Shown: positions 10,537 through 21,907 of the stretch, in pieces
How the letters are laid out: each line of letters begins with the position of its first letter
How positions within the stretch are numbered: the first letter of the stretch is position 1
Source of the DNA: Flaccisagitta enflata
Lineage: Eukaryota; Chaetognatha; Sagittoidea; Aphragmophora
Assembly: GCA_965153355.1 (NCBI GenBank)
Contig: OZ231126.1
Span: 58,838,001 to 58,902,000, forward strand
Length of the DNA: 64,000 bases
Direction: 5' to 3'
Notes under the pieces: model-generated
Told to the model about the DNA's origin: nothing
The model's database searches: none
The model's input: the letters and a program-made list of their open reading frames with translations, nothing else
Translations under genes and position numbers: made by a program

Positions 10537-10974
10537 GGGCAGCGGCCCCGAAGGGGACAAAGTCCTGTAGAACACAGGGGGACTTTTGTTTGTCCGTCCT
10601 TCCATCCGTCCGCCCCCTCCAGGCCCTCTCAGACCTGAAATCTGCCTTCTCAGGCCTGAAATGTATCCTCTCAGGCCTGAAATCTTTCCTCTCAGGCCTT
10701 GAATCTGTGAGGGTTGATTCAAGACCTGAAAGGACTGATTTCAGGTCTGAGAGGGCACATTTCAGGCCTGAGAGGGCAGATTCAAGGCCTAAGAGGGCAG
10801 ATTTCAGCCCTGAAAGGGTAGATTTCAGGCCTGAGAGGGTAGATTTCAGGCCCGAGAGTGCCTGGGGGGGGACAAAGAGTGCCTGGGGGGGGACAAACGG
10901 GTGGAATGACGGACGAACGAAAGTCCCCTTATGTTTTACAGGACTTCCTCCCCTTCGGGGCCGCCGCGCTGCCC
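10537..10974. mobile_element. Foldback element 2 (TTTCAGGCCTGAGAGGG arms)
   Basis: Starts GGGCAGCGGCCCCGAAGGGG and ends with the near-complement CCCCTTCGGGGCCGCCGCGC. The inner arms carry AAGTCCTGTA, GTCCGTCC and then tandem TCAGGCCTGAAATC units that reverse orientation near 10720. Facing strands therefore read similar SGLKS-type peptides, which are artefacts. Confidence 0.75.
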
Positions 10975-11329
10975 AAAAAGAAATTGAGCTAAATGAGCTA
11001 AATGAGCTAGAAATCACCTCACAGATGAGCAGCAATGCTCATAAACATTTTTTGTTGTATTTGCATGCTCAAACAAACATAGATACACTCCTTTTTGATC
11101 CTCCTCAAAATCATTAAAAATCGAAAAAATTCGATTCGTAATCTTCATGCTTAGATCTTTAAATAGTCAGAACGCAAAGAATTATCAAATTTACTTACCT
11201 ATCAATTTCATTGGAGGGCTATCTAATCCCAGCCCGGAAAGACCCACAACACCATAAGAAAATGAAAATCGTGTTTCTCTCAAATATGTCAAAAAGTCGA
11301 AGACTGACTTCGACTTTTTCCCGATCATG

Positions 11330-11503
11330 TAATTAAAATGACTCTAAGATGACTTAAATTGACCTAAAATGACTTAAAATGGCGTAAAATGATGTAAAAG
11401 GAAGTAACGCCAAGCAGCACCAACCAACGAACCGACGGACTGACAGACCGACCGACCAACTGACGGACAGAGCGGGTTATAGTTGCGTGCACGCGGCTAA
11501 AAA
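11330..11503 (+). repeat. Hairpin-ended short dispersed repeat, copy E
   Basis: AAAATGACTTA-type units lead into CCGACGGACTGACAGACCG and GTTGCGTGCACGCGGCTAAA. It ends about 18 bp before exon 8 of the Transib-like gene, so it abuts the splice acceptor. Its left boundary is unclear. Confidence 0.65.
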
Positions 11504-11521
11504 GACTTCTTCAATGTGCAG

Positions 11522-11705
11522 GTCAAAAGCAAGGATGGAGAGCAAATCGATGTGGTTGTAGAGACAGTTCCAGAAGGTTCGATGGTGGATGGAAAGGCAA
11601 GATGTGCCATGTTGGGACGGGCATGCTGCAGATGCCCCCAATGCAACGCTCTTCCATCACAAATGAACGACCTTGACGAGGTGTCAAAGCGTCCTCTTGA
11701 TCCCG
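11522..11705 (+). CDS. Transib-like gene exon 8 (second catalytic Asp and CxxC motif)
   Basis: Opens in phase 0 after CAATGTGCAG and ends in phase 1 at GTATGA. It encodes EGSMVDGKARCAML followed by CCRCPQCNALPSQMNDLD. The Asp in MVDGKA (codon 11588-11590) matches the second catalytic Asp of Transib transposases (MIDGKVCN). The CPQC...MND part matches their cysteine motif. This is one of the most diagnostic exons. Confidence 0.85.
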
Positions 11706-12119
11706 GTATGAAGTAGAGTATCACATGGATGTACTGATTCAAATGATTTTTTTATCACGTGAAAAAAGTTAAAGCAGTATAGCTCAAGATATGCTGCAAG
11801 ATCAATCAAAAAAATCTGTAAACAAAACTGAGTGCATGTAAGAGCGCGGGCCGAAAAGTTACATATATTCCAAATATCAGTCCTTTTTAGGTGCGCCATA
11901 GCACCTCTTTAACTAGCTCTGTCTGTCGGTCGGTTGGTTGGTCGGTCGGTCGGTTACGCTCGAGTTGAAAATCTCAAAAAGAAGCAAAAATCACTTGAAA
12001 TGATTCAGAAATATGCTTTGAAGATTCCCAGATGCGCCATATAAGAGGTACTGTCCGTCTGTCCATCAGCTAGTCACGCTCGAATGAAAACTCGCTGAAA
12101 ATGTTTGAAACCAATTGAA

Positions 12120-12830
12120 AACTCATTTCGTTCATTTCAATCACTAAAATTCATTTCATTCACTAATATTCTTTTCATACACTAAAATTCATTTCATTCA
12201 TTCATTCATTCATTCATTCATTCATTCATTCATTCAATCATTCATTCATTCATTCATTCATTCCATTCATTCATTCATTCATTCCATTCATTCATTCATT
12301 CCATTCATTCATTTATTCATTTCATTCACTGAAAATGTTTGATATCAATTGAAAACTTATTTCGTTCATTTCATTCACTGTAATACATTTCATGCACTAA
12401 AATTCATTTCATTCACTAAATTAATCAGCTACGTAGAGGTCATTCACTAAAATTCATTTCATTCATTCATTCATACATTCATTTATTCATTCATTTATTC
12501 ATCCATTCATTCATTCATTCATTTCTTCATCCATTCATTCATTCATTCATTCATTTCTTCATCCATTCATTCATTCATTCATTTCTTCATCCATTCATTC
12601 ATTCATTCATTTCTTCATCCATTCATTCATTCATTCATTTCATCATCCATTCATTCATTCATTCATTTATTCATTCATTCATTCATTCATTCATTCATTC
12701 ATTCATTCATTCATTCATTCATTCATTCATTTCATTTCATTGGCTGAAAATGTTAGAAATCAATGGAAAACTCATTTCGTTCATTTCATTCACTGAAATT
12801 CATTTCATTCACAAAAATCCATCTTATTCA
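12120..12830. repeat. (ATTC)n array
   Basis: Long ATTC/TTCA tetranucleotide runs with recurring ATTTCATTCACTAAAATTC spacers, in intron 8 of the Transib-like gene. Confidence 0.9.
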
Positions 12831-12861
12831 CTAAAATAATCAGCAACGTTGAGCTCTGATC

Positions 12862-13108
12862 AAGCTGGACATAGGTCGGATAGGTCTGGTGATAGGTCGG
12901 ATAGGTATGGGGTCTGATAGAGCTCGGAATAGTTCTGATAGAGCTCGGGATAGGTCTGATAGAGCTCGGGATAGGTCTAATAGAGCTCGGGATAGGTCTG
13001 ATAGAGCTCGGGAGAGGCCTGATAGAGCTCGGGATGGGTCTGATAGAGCTAGGGATAGGTCTGATAGAGCTAGGGATAGCTCTGATGGAGCAAGGGATAG
13101 GTCTAACA
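12862..13108. repeat. 21-bp minisatellite (GATAGGTCTGATAGAGCTCGG)n
   Basis: About eleven copies of a 21-bp unit. Being a multiple of three, it gives an apparent DRARDRS peptide on the plus strand and SLALSDL-type frames on the minus strand. It is not considered coding. Confidence 0.9.
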
Positions 13109-13110
13109 AT

Positions 13111-13156
13111 TAATAACGCCCGGCGCACCGTCTTGGCCCGTGTATCCGGCCTTGTT
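13111..13156 (-). repeat. Fragment of hairpin-ended repeat (left end only)
   Basis: Only the end reading GTGTATCCGGCCTTGTT (reverse complement of AACAAGGCCGGATACAC) is present. It is joined directly to the 21-bp tandem array. Confidence 0.5.
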
Positions 13157-13331
13157 TTTTGTTTTCTTTACGTGAGTTCCCCGTATTTCCAAGTCTAGAT
13201 AACATATACTATATGTAATGTCATAATTATGTATGTTTGAATCTGGGGCACGTGACTGTTGTCCGGATGAGCTTGTCTTAGTGCCAAATTGCATATAAAT
13301 CAACTACAATGTTGATTTGGCCTTTTTTCAG

Positions 13332-13435
13332 AGTCGTTCACGTGGTACATCTCCCTCACCCATAGCTACATTCGGGTGGTCGATTACATCCTTCACTTGG
13401 GATACCGGTTGTGTTTTGAGCCTCCAATCTACAAG
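13332..13435 (+). CDS. Transib-like gene exon 9
   Basis: Follows a strong acceptor (CCTTTTTTCAG). Phase 1 to phase 0. It encodes ESFTWYISLTHSYIRVVDYI then LHLGYRL. This aligns in pattern with the family's GLSPLHAWIRxFExLLHLSYRL segment after the cysteine motif. Confidence 0.8.
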
Positions 13436-13755
13436 GTATATGAGCATTGCAACAACCCCTCTCATCACTTAGTCGCATTTCAAGGAAGAAGGCAAATTTT
13501 AGCTTTGCAGTTAAGCTGCTTTATTGACAATGTAGAATAAATGCAACATCTCTTTTGGGAGAGCAACTTACGGTCGGACAAGTCTTTGAAACGGGTCTAG
13601 CGGTTCTCTATTGTTCTTCTCTACTCTACTCTACTCTACTATCCAAATAAGATATCTCAAACATGCCGTCAGGATCCTTACTTATATGATAAGACAAAAC
13701 TATTACAACCATTGAACTAAAATCCATAATTGCTTACATTGTAATAACTATCAAG

Positions 13756-13911
13756 GTTCCGCGTCATCTGAAACCGGAAATGACGAAGAGGAAGAAGGAG
13801 ATGCAAACAAAATTCTTCGCGGCTCTTTCGTTGAGGGTGGATTACCCACTGCCAGGCTGCGGAAATTCAACGGACGGAAATGTAGCGAGAAAATTGCTGC
13901 AAAATCCAAAG
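13756..13911 (+). CDS. Transib-like gene exon 10 (GNSTDGNVAR segment)
   Basis: Phase 0 at both ends, between TATCAAG and GTGACT. A basic helix leads to PGCGNSTDGNVARKLL, equivalent to the family's GxGxSNDGNTARRFF motif. The acceptor has a poor pyrimidine tract, so the exact 5' boundary is slightly uncertain, but the phase fits. Confidence 0.8.
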
Positions 13912-14177
13912 GTGACTGAATGAAATTTGATGAACCCATATGGTGAGGAACAATTCTACTAATTTGGATAAAGAAAATAAGGCAATAGATACGTCTTTAG
14001 ATCGCAATAAAACCCACTCACCTGACTGCCCTTTCCTTCCCAGAATACTGCCCCTGCCCATCCACATTACTGCCCATGCCCATTGACAAGTGACTACTTG
14101 TTTTCTGCCTAGTTATCATTGAATTGATTATGATGACATGAAAATATCTAGAATTAGTGCTAATTTGATTTTTTCAG

Positions 14178-14421
14178 GTTTTTTCCGACATCACTGGGAT
14201 CGATGAGGGGTGCATAAGTCGTCTGGCAACTACTTTGGCGGTGTTGCATTCGGGCAGGAAAGTCGACTGGCCGAAGTATCACGCGTTCTGCCTGGAGACC
14301 TATCGCGTTCTGGTGGAGAAATACAACTGGTACATGATGCCGTCCAGCGTTCACTCTCTCTTGTTACACTCTGCGGCTATCATGAGCACATTGGAACTTC
14401 CGCCGGCCATGTATGATGAAG
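14178..14421 (+). CDS. Transib-like gene exon 11
   Basis: Follows GATTTTTTCAG in phase 0 and ends in phase 1. It encodes VFSDITGIDEGCISRL, then KVDWPKYHAFCLETYRVLVE and YNWYMMPSSVHSLLLHSAAI. These match the family blocks ITGLDxxLIxRF, the KFxxYCxxT region and YPWYxMxPSVHKxLxHG. It ends just before the third catalytic residue. Confidence 0.85.
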
Positions 14422-14635
14422 GTGATTTTGAGAGAACCCATACACCACAGTGGCCCACACTCTTTCCAATGTCCGCCACACATAGGGTAGAGGAAACAGT
14501 ATTCTTAACCTTTGTTGACTCTTTAAACTCAATCATGATGGTTGACTGATTGACAGACGCAGGGATAGAAAGACCAGCACTTGAGTAGTGAGTAGAATGG
14601 AACAAAATTGAACTAAAATTCAATACTAAATCTAG

Positions 14636-14835
14636 GCTCACAAGAAGCAATGAATAAGCACGACCGGTATAATCGCTTGCATCATGCGTGGAAGGGGTCA
14701 AGAGAAAAGAACATCCGCGATACTGTGCACGCTCACATGGAGATGAGTGACCCCTACATCGTCTCTCTCATGAAATTTCCAAAGAAGAAACACCGTGCGC
14801 TTACGCCAATCATGGAGAGCCTAATTGCTGACCAG
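14636..14835 (+). CDS. Transib-like gene exon 12 (catalytic Glu)
   Basis: Opens in phase 1 after AAATCTAG and ends in phase 0 at GTAAAT. SQEAMNKHDRYNRLHHAWK carries the Glu (codon 14644-14646) that matches the EAxEARNK motif of Transib and the catalytic Glu region of RAG1. MSDPYIVSLMKFPKKK follows, matching SSDPYISSLRKxPKK. With exons 5 and 8 this completes an apparent DDE set. Confidence 0.85.
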
Positions 14836-15067
14836 GTAAATTCCACAGTATTTTCAACCTTTGTTGACCCTTAAAACTCACCCATGCTGCTTAAAATGGC
14901 TTAAAATGACTTAGAATAACAATATTTTTACTATGAAAACATAAGAACCAAGTTTATAAAATTCCCAGGCTAGGTTAAGTACATTGTAGTTATCATACAT
15001 CAGTAGCTATCTCTACTCAGTCATTTGTAAGACAAAATTGCGTTCTGCTAAGAAGTGACATGGAGTA

Positions 15068-15286
15068 ATAACATTGTTGCAGACGGGTGGGCGGGGGCAT
15101 TTTTCCCCTGAGCCTCACCGCAACCCCAACCCCCACCCTCTCCACACACGCACAAAATAACTGCAGCATCATAGATGCACGTTTTTTTTCATTTTCAACT
15201 TAAAAGTGTAACGGACCAAAATAATAATGGACCAACTAACGGCTGGACAAAGCCTCTTATAGAGTTGAGTGTCCGCAACCAAAAAA
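15068..15286 (+). repeat. Hairpin-ended short dispersed repeat, copy F (subfamily 2)
   Basis: TTGCAGACGGGTGGGCGGGG, a CCCCAACCC-rich middle, AAAGCCTCTTATAGAG and a degraded hairpin ending CCGCAACC. It lies in the last intron of the Transib-like gene. Confidence 0.65.
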
Positions 15287-15509
15287 TAGGTGTATGGAAG
15301 AGTGTCAGCACAAGTTGTAAGTCCGACAGTAGTCCAGTGTTTTTTTCAGTTGTTGCTTATATTCAAAATGTCACAAACTTTTTAGTTGTGTTCTTCAAGT
15401 CCATTGGTTCATTGGCTGCGCTTGATTCAAAAAGTGTAAAAACGCAAATTATTGCCCTTCTTGCCCATTCTCAACAATATTACAACCTTGCATCACTCGT
15501 TTATCACAG

Positions 15510-15575
15510 TTACCCACCGATGTCAATAACGAAGACGTCAATGACGACGAATCAGATTCCGATTTCGAACCATAA
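15510..15575 (+). CDS. Transib-like gene terminal exon 13
   Basis: Follows GTTTATCACAG in phase 0. It encodes 21 residues, LPTDVNN...DESDSDFEP, then TAA at 15573. An acidic Ser/Asp/Glu-rich end is typical of this family. No clear AATAAA follows within the next few hundred bases. Confidence 0.7.
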   Translation, partial: LPTDVNNEDVNDDESDSDFEP

Positions 15576-15820
15576 AGAGTGACTCGCCATCATCTTGCAC
15601 AATTCAGACCCTCATGTTGTTTTTACCATGTTTCCGTGCGTGTAAGCGTATTATTGTCAATGTCAGTTTATGCGCACTATCGTCAGCGTATTCCTGATTT
15701 ATTTTCCGCTAAAACTGTTATATTCTTTTGTTATGAAATGTTCTGTATTCTAATGATGAAAGGGGAGGCAAAAGTGGCTAACACGGTCCACCCCCGGGCA
15801 GATTTAACCTGCTTTACCAC

Positions 15821-15870
15821 AAAAAAAAAAAAAAAAAAAAAAAAGAACATTCATTGCCAAAAAAAAAAAA
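15821..15870. repeat. Poly(A) tracts with short duplication
   Basis: Two A-runs, each followed by an AACATTCATTGCC copy. This may mark the tail of an old retroposed sequence. There is no clear body upstream. Confidence 0.4.
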
Positions 15871-15964
15871 CATTCATTGCCTTTCTATCTATCTTTACTC
15901 ATTGATAGATAAATTTTGGACTTGAGAGTGTTGCATAGATTGTTTGCGAGCAAGAAATGTTTCC

Positions 15965-16350
15965 GACTGTCAAACCAGTACACTATAGTCGCTCAAAAGT
16001 AGGCGCTTGAGTGTAATCGCTCGAGTGAAGTTGCTTGAATGCAGTCAAGTGAAATCGCTTGATGTAGTCACTTAAGTGTAGTTGCTTGAGTGCAATCGTT
16101 CAAGTGTAATTGTTCGGGTGTTATTGATCAAGTGTATTTGTTCGAGTGTACTAGCTCGAGTGTAGTTGCCCGAGTGTAGTAGCCTGAGTTTAGTCGCTTG
16201 AGTGTATTCGCTTGAGTGTAGTTGCTCGAATGTAGTTGCTGGAATACAGTCGCTTGAGTGTAGTCACTTGAATGTAGTCGTTTGAGTGTAGTCGCTTAAG
16301 TGTAGTTGCTCAAGTGTAGTCGCTCAAGTGTAGTCGCTCAAGTGCAGCAA
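15965..16350. repeat. Degenerate 14-bp array (TCGCTTGAGTGTAG)n
   Basis: About 25 imperfect copies of AGTGTAGTCGCTTG/CTCAAG. Similar single units continue to about 16540. No coding potential. Confidence 0.85.
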
Positions 16351-16539
16351 CAACAATATCAACAATAACAACAAGAGCAACAACATAGTCAGTAATAGCA
16401 ACAATGACAACGACATTGACGACAACAATGACAATCTCTACTTTATAGTTATTAGCGCAGTCAGTTTAGTGTAGTCGGTCAAGCGAAGACTGTTAAATGA
16501 AGTTGGTTGAGCAGAGTTAGTCGAGTGTAGTTGGTCAAG

Positions 16540-17390
16540 TGTATTTGTACAATTTTTTCGTATGATATTTTGATCATAAAAAACTCATTTTCTGGCTTAT
16601 TCAGCTCATTTGGCTCATTTTTCTTGTGATCAAAAACTTTTTTTTTCTTTACCCATTATCACTGGTCCATTTTAGGCCAAGAAAAGTGCAACTTGGTGGG
16701 AAAAGGTCGGACAGACAGACAGAACCTCCTGTAGAGATGCGAGAACGGGTTTTATAATGGCGTGGGGCGGTTGTTGGATATCTACATGTGAACTATGAAG
16801 AGGCGTAACAGACGGACTCATGGACCAATTGATGGACAGGGGCACGGACAGACACTCTTATTGAGATGCAAGGATGCATCGAAAGAGGAACAAGTGACGC
16901 GGGGTCACAAGATCGTTGCGGACGGGTAGGCAGGGGCAGCCAACCCCCATCACCACCCAACACCACACTAACCCCCACAACCCCCTTCCAACACAGACTC
17001 ACACACAAAAAGCTTCTAAAATGCTCATTTTCCCACGTTTTCCCAGGCTCTTGAGACAGTGATTTTTGAATTCCTCGTGAAAAAATTGAGCGGAATATGA
17101 GAAAACCGTGCCTTTTTGGCAAAACCGAAATTAAAAATCACATTCGTTTTGATCAGTACTACCCTCGATTATTTTGCCGCCATTTTTTTCCATCAATGGT
17201 AACTAGATGGAATCAGTTTCTTTCTTTGATACTTAGTTCATAATGTTGCATCACCAGGGTTGATCCCAATATAGCTTAATATACAAATGCGAGGACGCCT
17301 CTAAAAAGCTGAGAAGGAAGTACAGCTTAAAGCGTTTGTACGGCTATCCCTCTTTATGATATTATCATTTGTTCGCATTTTAGTCTTCTT
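16540..17390. other. Intergenic stretch with repeat fragments
   Basis: No gene recognised. Apart from copy G of the hairpin-ended family, there are several short GGACAGACAGA...GAGATGCGAG segments (16690-16880, 17281-17310). Similar segments recur near 56155 and 59560-59640. Confidence 0.4.
16891..17043 (+). repeat. Hairpin-ended short dispersed repeat, copy G, truncated
   Basis: CAAGTGACGCGGGGTCACAA, GTTGCGGACGGGTAGGCAGG and a CCAACCCCC-rich part match copy A. The right end with the hairpin is missing. Confidence 0.6.
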
Positions 17391-17392
17391 TT

Positions 17393-17498
<106 letters not shown>

Positions 17499-17824
17499 AC
17501 TTGTACGGTGTGTGGACACAATAGCACGCACACAACAATTTAACCTTCTCTGACAAAAGAATCAAGCGGATAAGAAAACGTCACAGCTCTGGGTTGATTG
17601 GTTAGGTTGAATCGATAAATTTGTCATTTACCAAGACTGAAGCTGCAAACATCTGACGAGTTAAGAAATAAGAATCCACGATTAAAAAAAAAATGAAAAA
17701 ATGAAATGGATGAACGGCTTTTCGTAATCGAATAAAAATGATGTCAACATAAACAGGAGGGGATTGCGAACTCATAGAGGTACTATCGTGATTTGTGGCC
17801 ACTTTCATAGGTAAAAAAATAAGT

Positions 17825-18168
17825 GTGCATTGGCCTCAAGGTTGGGATCTGGGCCTCTTGGCTGGGATTTGGATCGCAAGGCTATGATTTGGGCCTCTTG
17901 GCTGGGATTTGGACCTTGAGGCTGAGATTTTGCCCTCAATGCTGAGATCTGGGCCTCTAAGCTTGGATTTGGGCCTCTTGGCTGGGATTTGGGACTCGAG
18001 GCTGGGATTTGGACCTTGAGACTGGGCTTTGGGCCTCAAGACTGGAAATTGGGCCTCGAGACTGGGATTTGAGGGGGGGGGGGGGGGTGGATGTGAAAGG
18101 AGGAGGAGAAGAAAACCTCATATGTGTGAGAGCATAGGTCATCGACCCCTTCAGGGCCGCTGCCCAAA
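17825..18168. mobile_element. Foldback-family fragment (GCCTC..GGCTGGGATTTGGG repeats)
   Basis: Tandem GGGCCTCTTGGCTGGGATTT units, then a poly-G run (18071-18087), CATAGGTCATCGACCCC and TTCAGGGCCGCTGCCCA. This is the same core and end sequence as the foldback elements at 9.5-11 kb, but only one arm. Confidence 0.65.
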
Positions 18169-18582
18169 AACCGAGAGTGTTTCCTTGCCTACTAACCTTG
18201 GATTCGAGACCCTTACGTCTCCCATAAATACCACAAATAATATAATATAATATAAAAGTAAAGCGACCAAAGGAAGCAACCTTTTTACGAGTTGCTCATC
18301 GAGATGGTAGCTGTTCCGACAGAACAATTACAATTATGTGGCAAAGAAAAATAACCAGTCAGTAGTTCTTCAAAACCAAAAGCACGTGGCAAAGAACTAA
18401 CCAGTCAGTAGTTCTTAAGAACCAAAAGCGAGCATTGTTACCATGCAACTTCTAAAAATTGAAAATTCCATGTTAGAAATATTCAAAATTGACCAGTCAC
18501 TAGTTTCTAAAAATCTAAAGTATAAATCAGTAAAAAAAAGCTTAAAAACAACAGTCCTCGACTGTAGTCTATTTGGTGTCCG

Positions 18583-18762
18583 ACCCGGCTACTCAGTCTG
18601 ACCCGGCTACTCAGTCTGACCCGGCTACTCAGTCTGACCCGGCTACTCAGTCTGACCCGGCTACTCAGTCTGACCCGGCTACTCAGTCTGACCCGGCTAC
18701 TCAGTCTGACCCGGTTACTCAGTCTGACCCGGCTACTCAGTCTGACCCGGCTACCAATTGCG
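18583..18762. repeat. 18-bp tandem repeat (TCTGACCCGGCTACTCAG), ten copies
   Basis: Ten nearly identical 18-bp units in frame with an ATG would give a repeated SDPATQ peptide. The frame then runs into A/T homopolymer tracts (18774-18870), so I treat it as a minisatellite. Confidence 0.85.
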
Positions 18763-18878
18763 TACCTTTAGGTCAAAAAAAAAAAAATTTCAAAAAAAAA
18801 AAATTTTCAAAAAGAAAAAAACAATTTTCAAAAAAAAAAATTTTTTTAAAAAAAAAAAAATTTAAAAAAAAATCTTAA

Positions 18879-19219
18879 GTCCAGGAAATAATGTTACTAG
18901 ATACATCATAAATACCCTTATATTTTCTTAACCAATATTCAGAATTTACTGAAATCTTGCAGGGGAGCTTTAATCGATGCAATGAACCTTCACAACAAGT
19001 TTGAACAACATTGGTGAACCTTTACTACCCTTCCCCAATGTAAATTGCACAAGTCCAGGAATTAATATTACTAGCAAAATACCCTAATATCTTCTAAACC
19101 AATACTCAGAATTATCTGAAATCTTGCAGGGGAGCTTTAATTGATGCAATAAACCTAAACAACAAGTTTGAACAACATTGGTGAACCTTTACTACCCTTC
19201 CCCTATGTAAATTGCACAA
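18879..19219. repeat. Two tandem copies of a roughly 170-bp unit
   Basis: Copies at 18879-19052 and 19053-19219 both start GTCCAGGAA(A/T)TAAT and share CTTGCAGGGGAGCTTTAAT and TTTACTACCCTTCCCC. A third start (19220) opens the 953-bp unit that follows. Confidence 0.85.
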
Positions 19220-20172
<953 letters not shown>

Positions 20173-20694
20173 GTCCAGGAATTAATATTACTAAAAAAAT
20201 AATAGGCAAAGGGTATCAAATATTTATGAATGTTGTTGAAAGTTGGTACACAGGTTAGTAATGCCCAAAAAACAACACTGACCAAGTTTCATCAACATCT
20301 GAGTTGTGGTTCTCAAGTTTTTAAGGGTTGACACGACGACGACGAACAACACACGACTCACTACACGATCAAGGCTATGTTATAGTCCTCGACGTAAACT
20401 GATCGTCGAGGACAAAAAGTTGCATTTCCACCAAAATTCAACGACTTTCCAGAATATAAAAATGAAGACTATAAATACATCCAACTAGAAAATATGATGC
20501 TTTCATAAGTGCAAATAATATCAGTGATTATTCTCTGAGCAAATACTGAGGATTTTATGACACTAAGAAACTGTTTGTAGAGAGAAAATCTCTGTTTTGA
20601 TTATCATGCTCTTATGATTGCTAAGTTAGTGAGTCATTTAATCGTAAAGCATGCTATTCTTCGCTCATGACGGCCGCCAATAACTTTGAAAAAC
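20173..20694. repeat. 953-bp tandem unit, copy 2, first part
   Basis: 522 bp nearly identical to 19220-19741, including the GTCCTCGACG hairpin at 20383-20412. One visible change is ACGACAACGACG to ACGACGACGACG. The copy breaks off after GAAAAAC and resumes at 23182. Confidence 0.9.
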
Positions 20695-21340
20695 TTGACA
20701 TTTTTTTTCATCCGCAGTAAGAGAATTGTTCAATTGCTCTGCATGTTGTCGTAGCTTCATCTCCCATGCTTTCTCCACTTGACATTCTAATTTTGTCATG
20801 TCGTGGGTGACAACAACCCCGTTCCATTTTTCCATCCCTTTCAGCTTCTTTGCTTTCAGGAGCATTGCATTATTTTTTTCCAAGCATGCAAATTTTACCA
20901 CCAGGGGGCGCATGTTGCCATTGTTTGATGTTCCAACACGAAAATTATGGACGATGTCACAAGAAGGATCCAGGTCCAATTCCAAGTCGGCAGCAAGCAA
21001 TTTGATCACTGCATGGTCGTCATCCATTTCATGTAGCCCGAAAATTGTTCTTCTTTCTTTCGCGTAAGACTCACTCTGGAACAAATTGCACAGGTGTGCC
21101 ATTTGCTGTTGTGGCTAAGTTGGTTGAACTTTGGGCTCAATTTTGAATTTCATCCATTTTAGCTTTGATGGCTTGAAATTTGGTCTGAAGCTGTTGCAAT
21201 TGGACATCAGTGGATGAGGTTCTTTCTCCGATAGCATTCATCTTAGTATTCATTTCATCTTTGATACGCCTTATTTCTTTTTTCTCCTGTTCAAACTTGC
21301 AATTCATCGCATCGAGCTGTTGTTGCAATTGTTGTTGTTG
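20665..21340 (-). pseudogene. LINE ORF1-like relic (coiled coil plus RNA-binding-type domain)
   Basis: Reading from 21340 down: a Gln-rich stretch, a heptad-like coiled coil (EQEKKEIRRIKDEMNTKMNA), then a stop and frame change near 21137. The second frame (21102-20665) contains RRTIFGLHE, FRVGTSNNGNMRPLVVKFAC, LLKAKKLKGMEKWNG and VVTHDMTKLE. This order resembles the L1-type ORF1p RRM-like and C-terminal region (GLPE, RPRPLxVKF, RKLKG, DLTP). ORF1p binds LINE RNA. The last residues read into the flanking tandem unit. No reverse transcriptase follows. Confidence 0.6.
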
Positions 21341-21907
21341 TTGTTGCTGTTGTTGTTGCTGTTGTTTGCAATTTTCATTGTGTTGGTTTCGTTGCAGCGG
21401 TTGGTTTATTACAGTAACAGTCCGTGAAAACGGTTTCTAAAGGACTGGCAAATTTCTTTTATTGCCAATTCTTTGTTATTTCTTTCGGTTTCGCTAAAGT
21501 GGGGTACAACCAACCGTTATTAAGTCAAGTCTTGATTCCACTGCGCGAGAGTCCGGTATTCTTTTGTTCATTTTCCGGTCGCTGCCCAGCGCGGGGAGTC
21601 TTCCTCTCTTTCTACAAGTCCAAGTTTCCAGTCAATCAAATGCTCTCGTCTTTACTCGTATTGTTTCCTCTTTCTATGGTTTCTTTCACTGCTTTTCTGT
21701 TTGAGGCACCCGCCTTTCTTTCATCGCCGCAGACGACGCCTCCGCCCTCCTGGGGATTCGACAAAAAGATCCGGTGAATTTTTCGGGTACAAATCAATGA
21801 TTTTTTTTGACGAAGTAAATAACCTTCATGAACTCTATCACCTAGATATGGATAGTTGGATACTTGGGTTTCTTCATCTTCTTCTACTTCATTTTCTTTC
21901 TCTTTTT

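Noticed and set aside
10436-11117. Facing 199- and 175-codon frames with SGLKS and RPERADF repeats
   Set aside because: Both read the palindromic arms of foldback element 2. Similar peptides on opposite strands are expected from an inverted repeat.
18583-18762. CRISPR-like regular repeat
   Set aside because: The 18-bp units are directly adjacent without spacers and the genome is eukaryotic, so this is a minisatellite.
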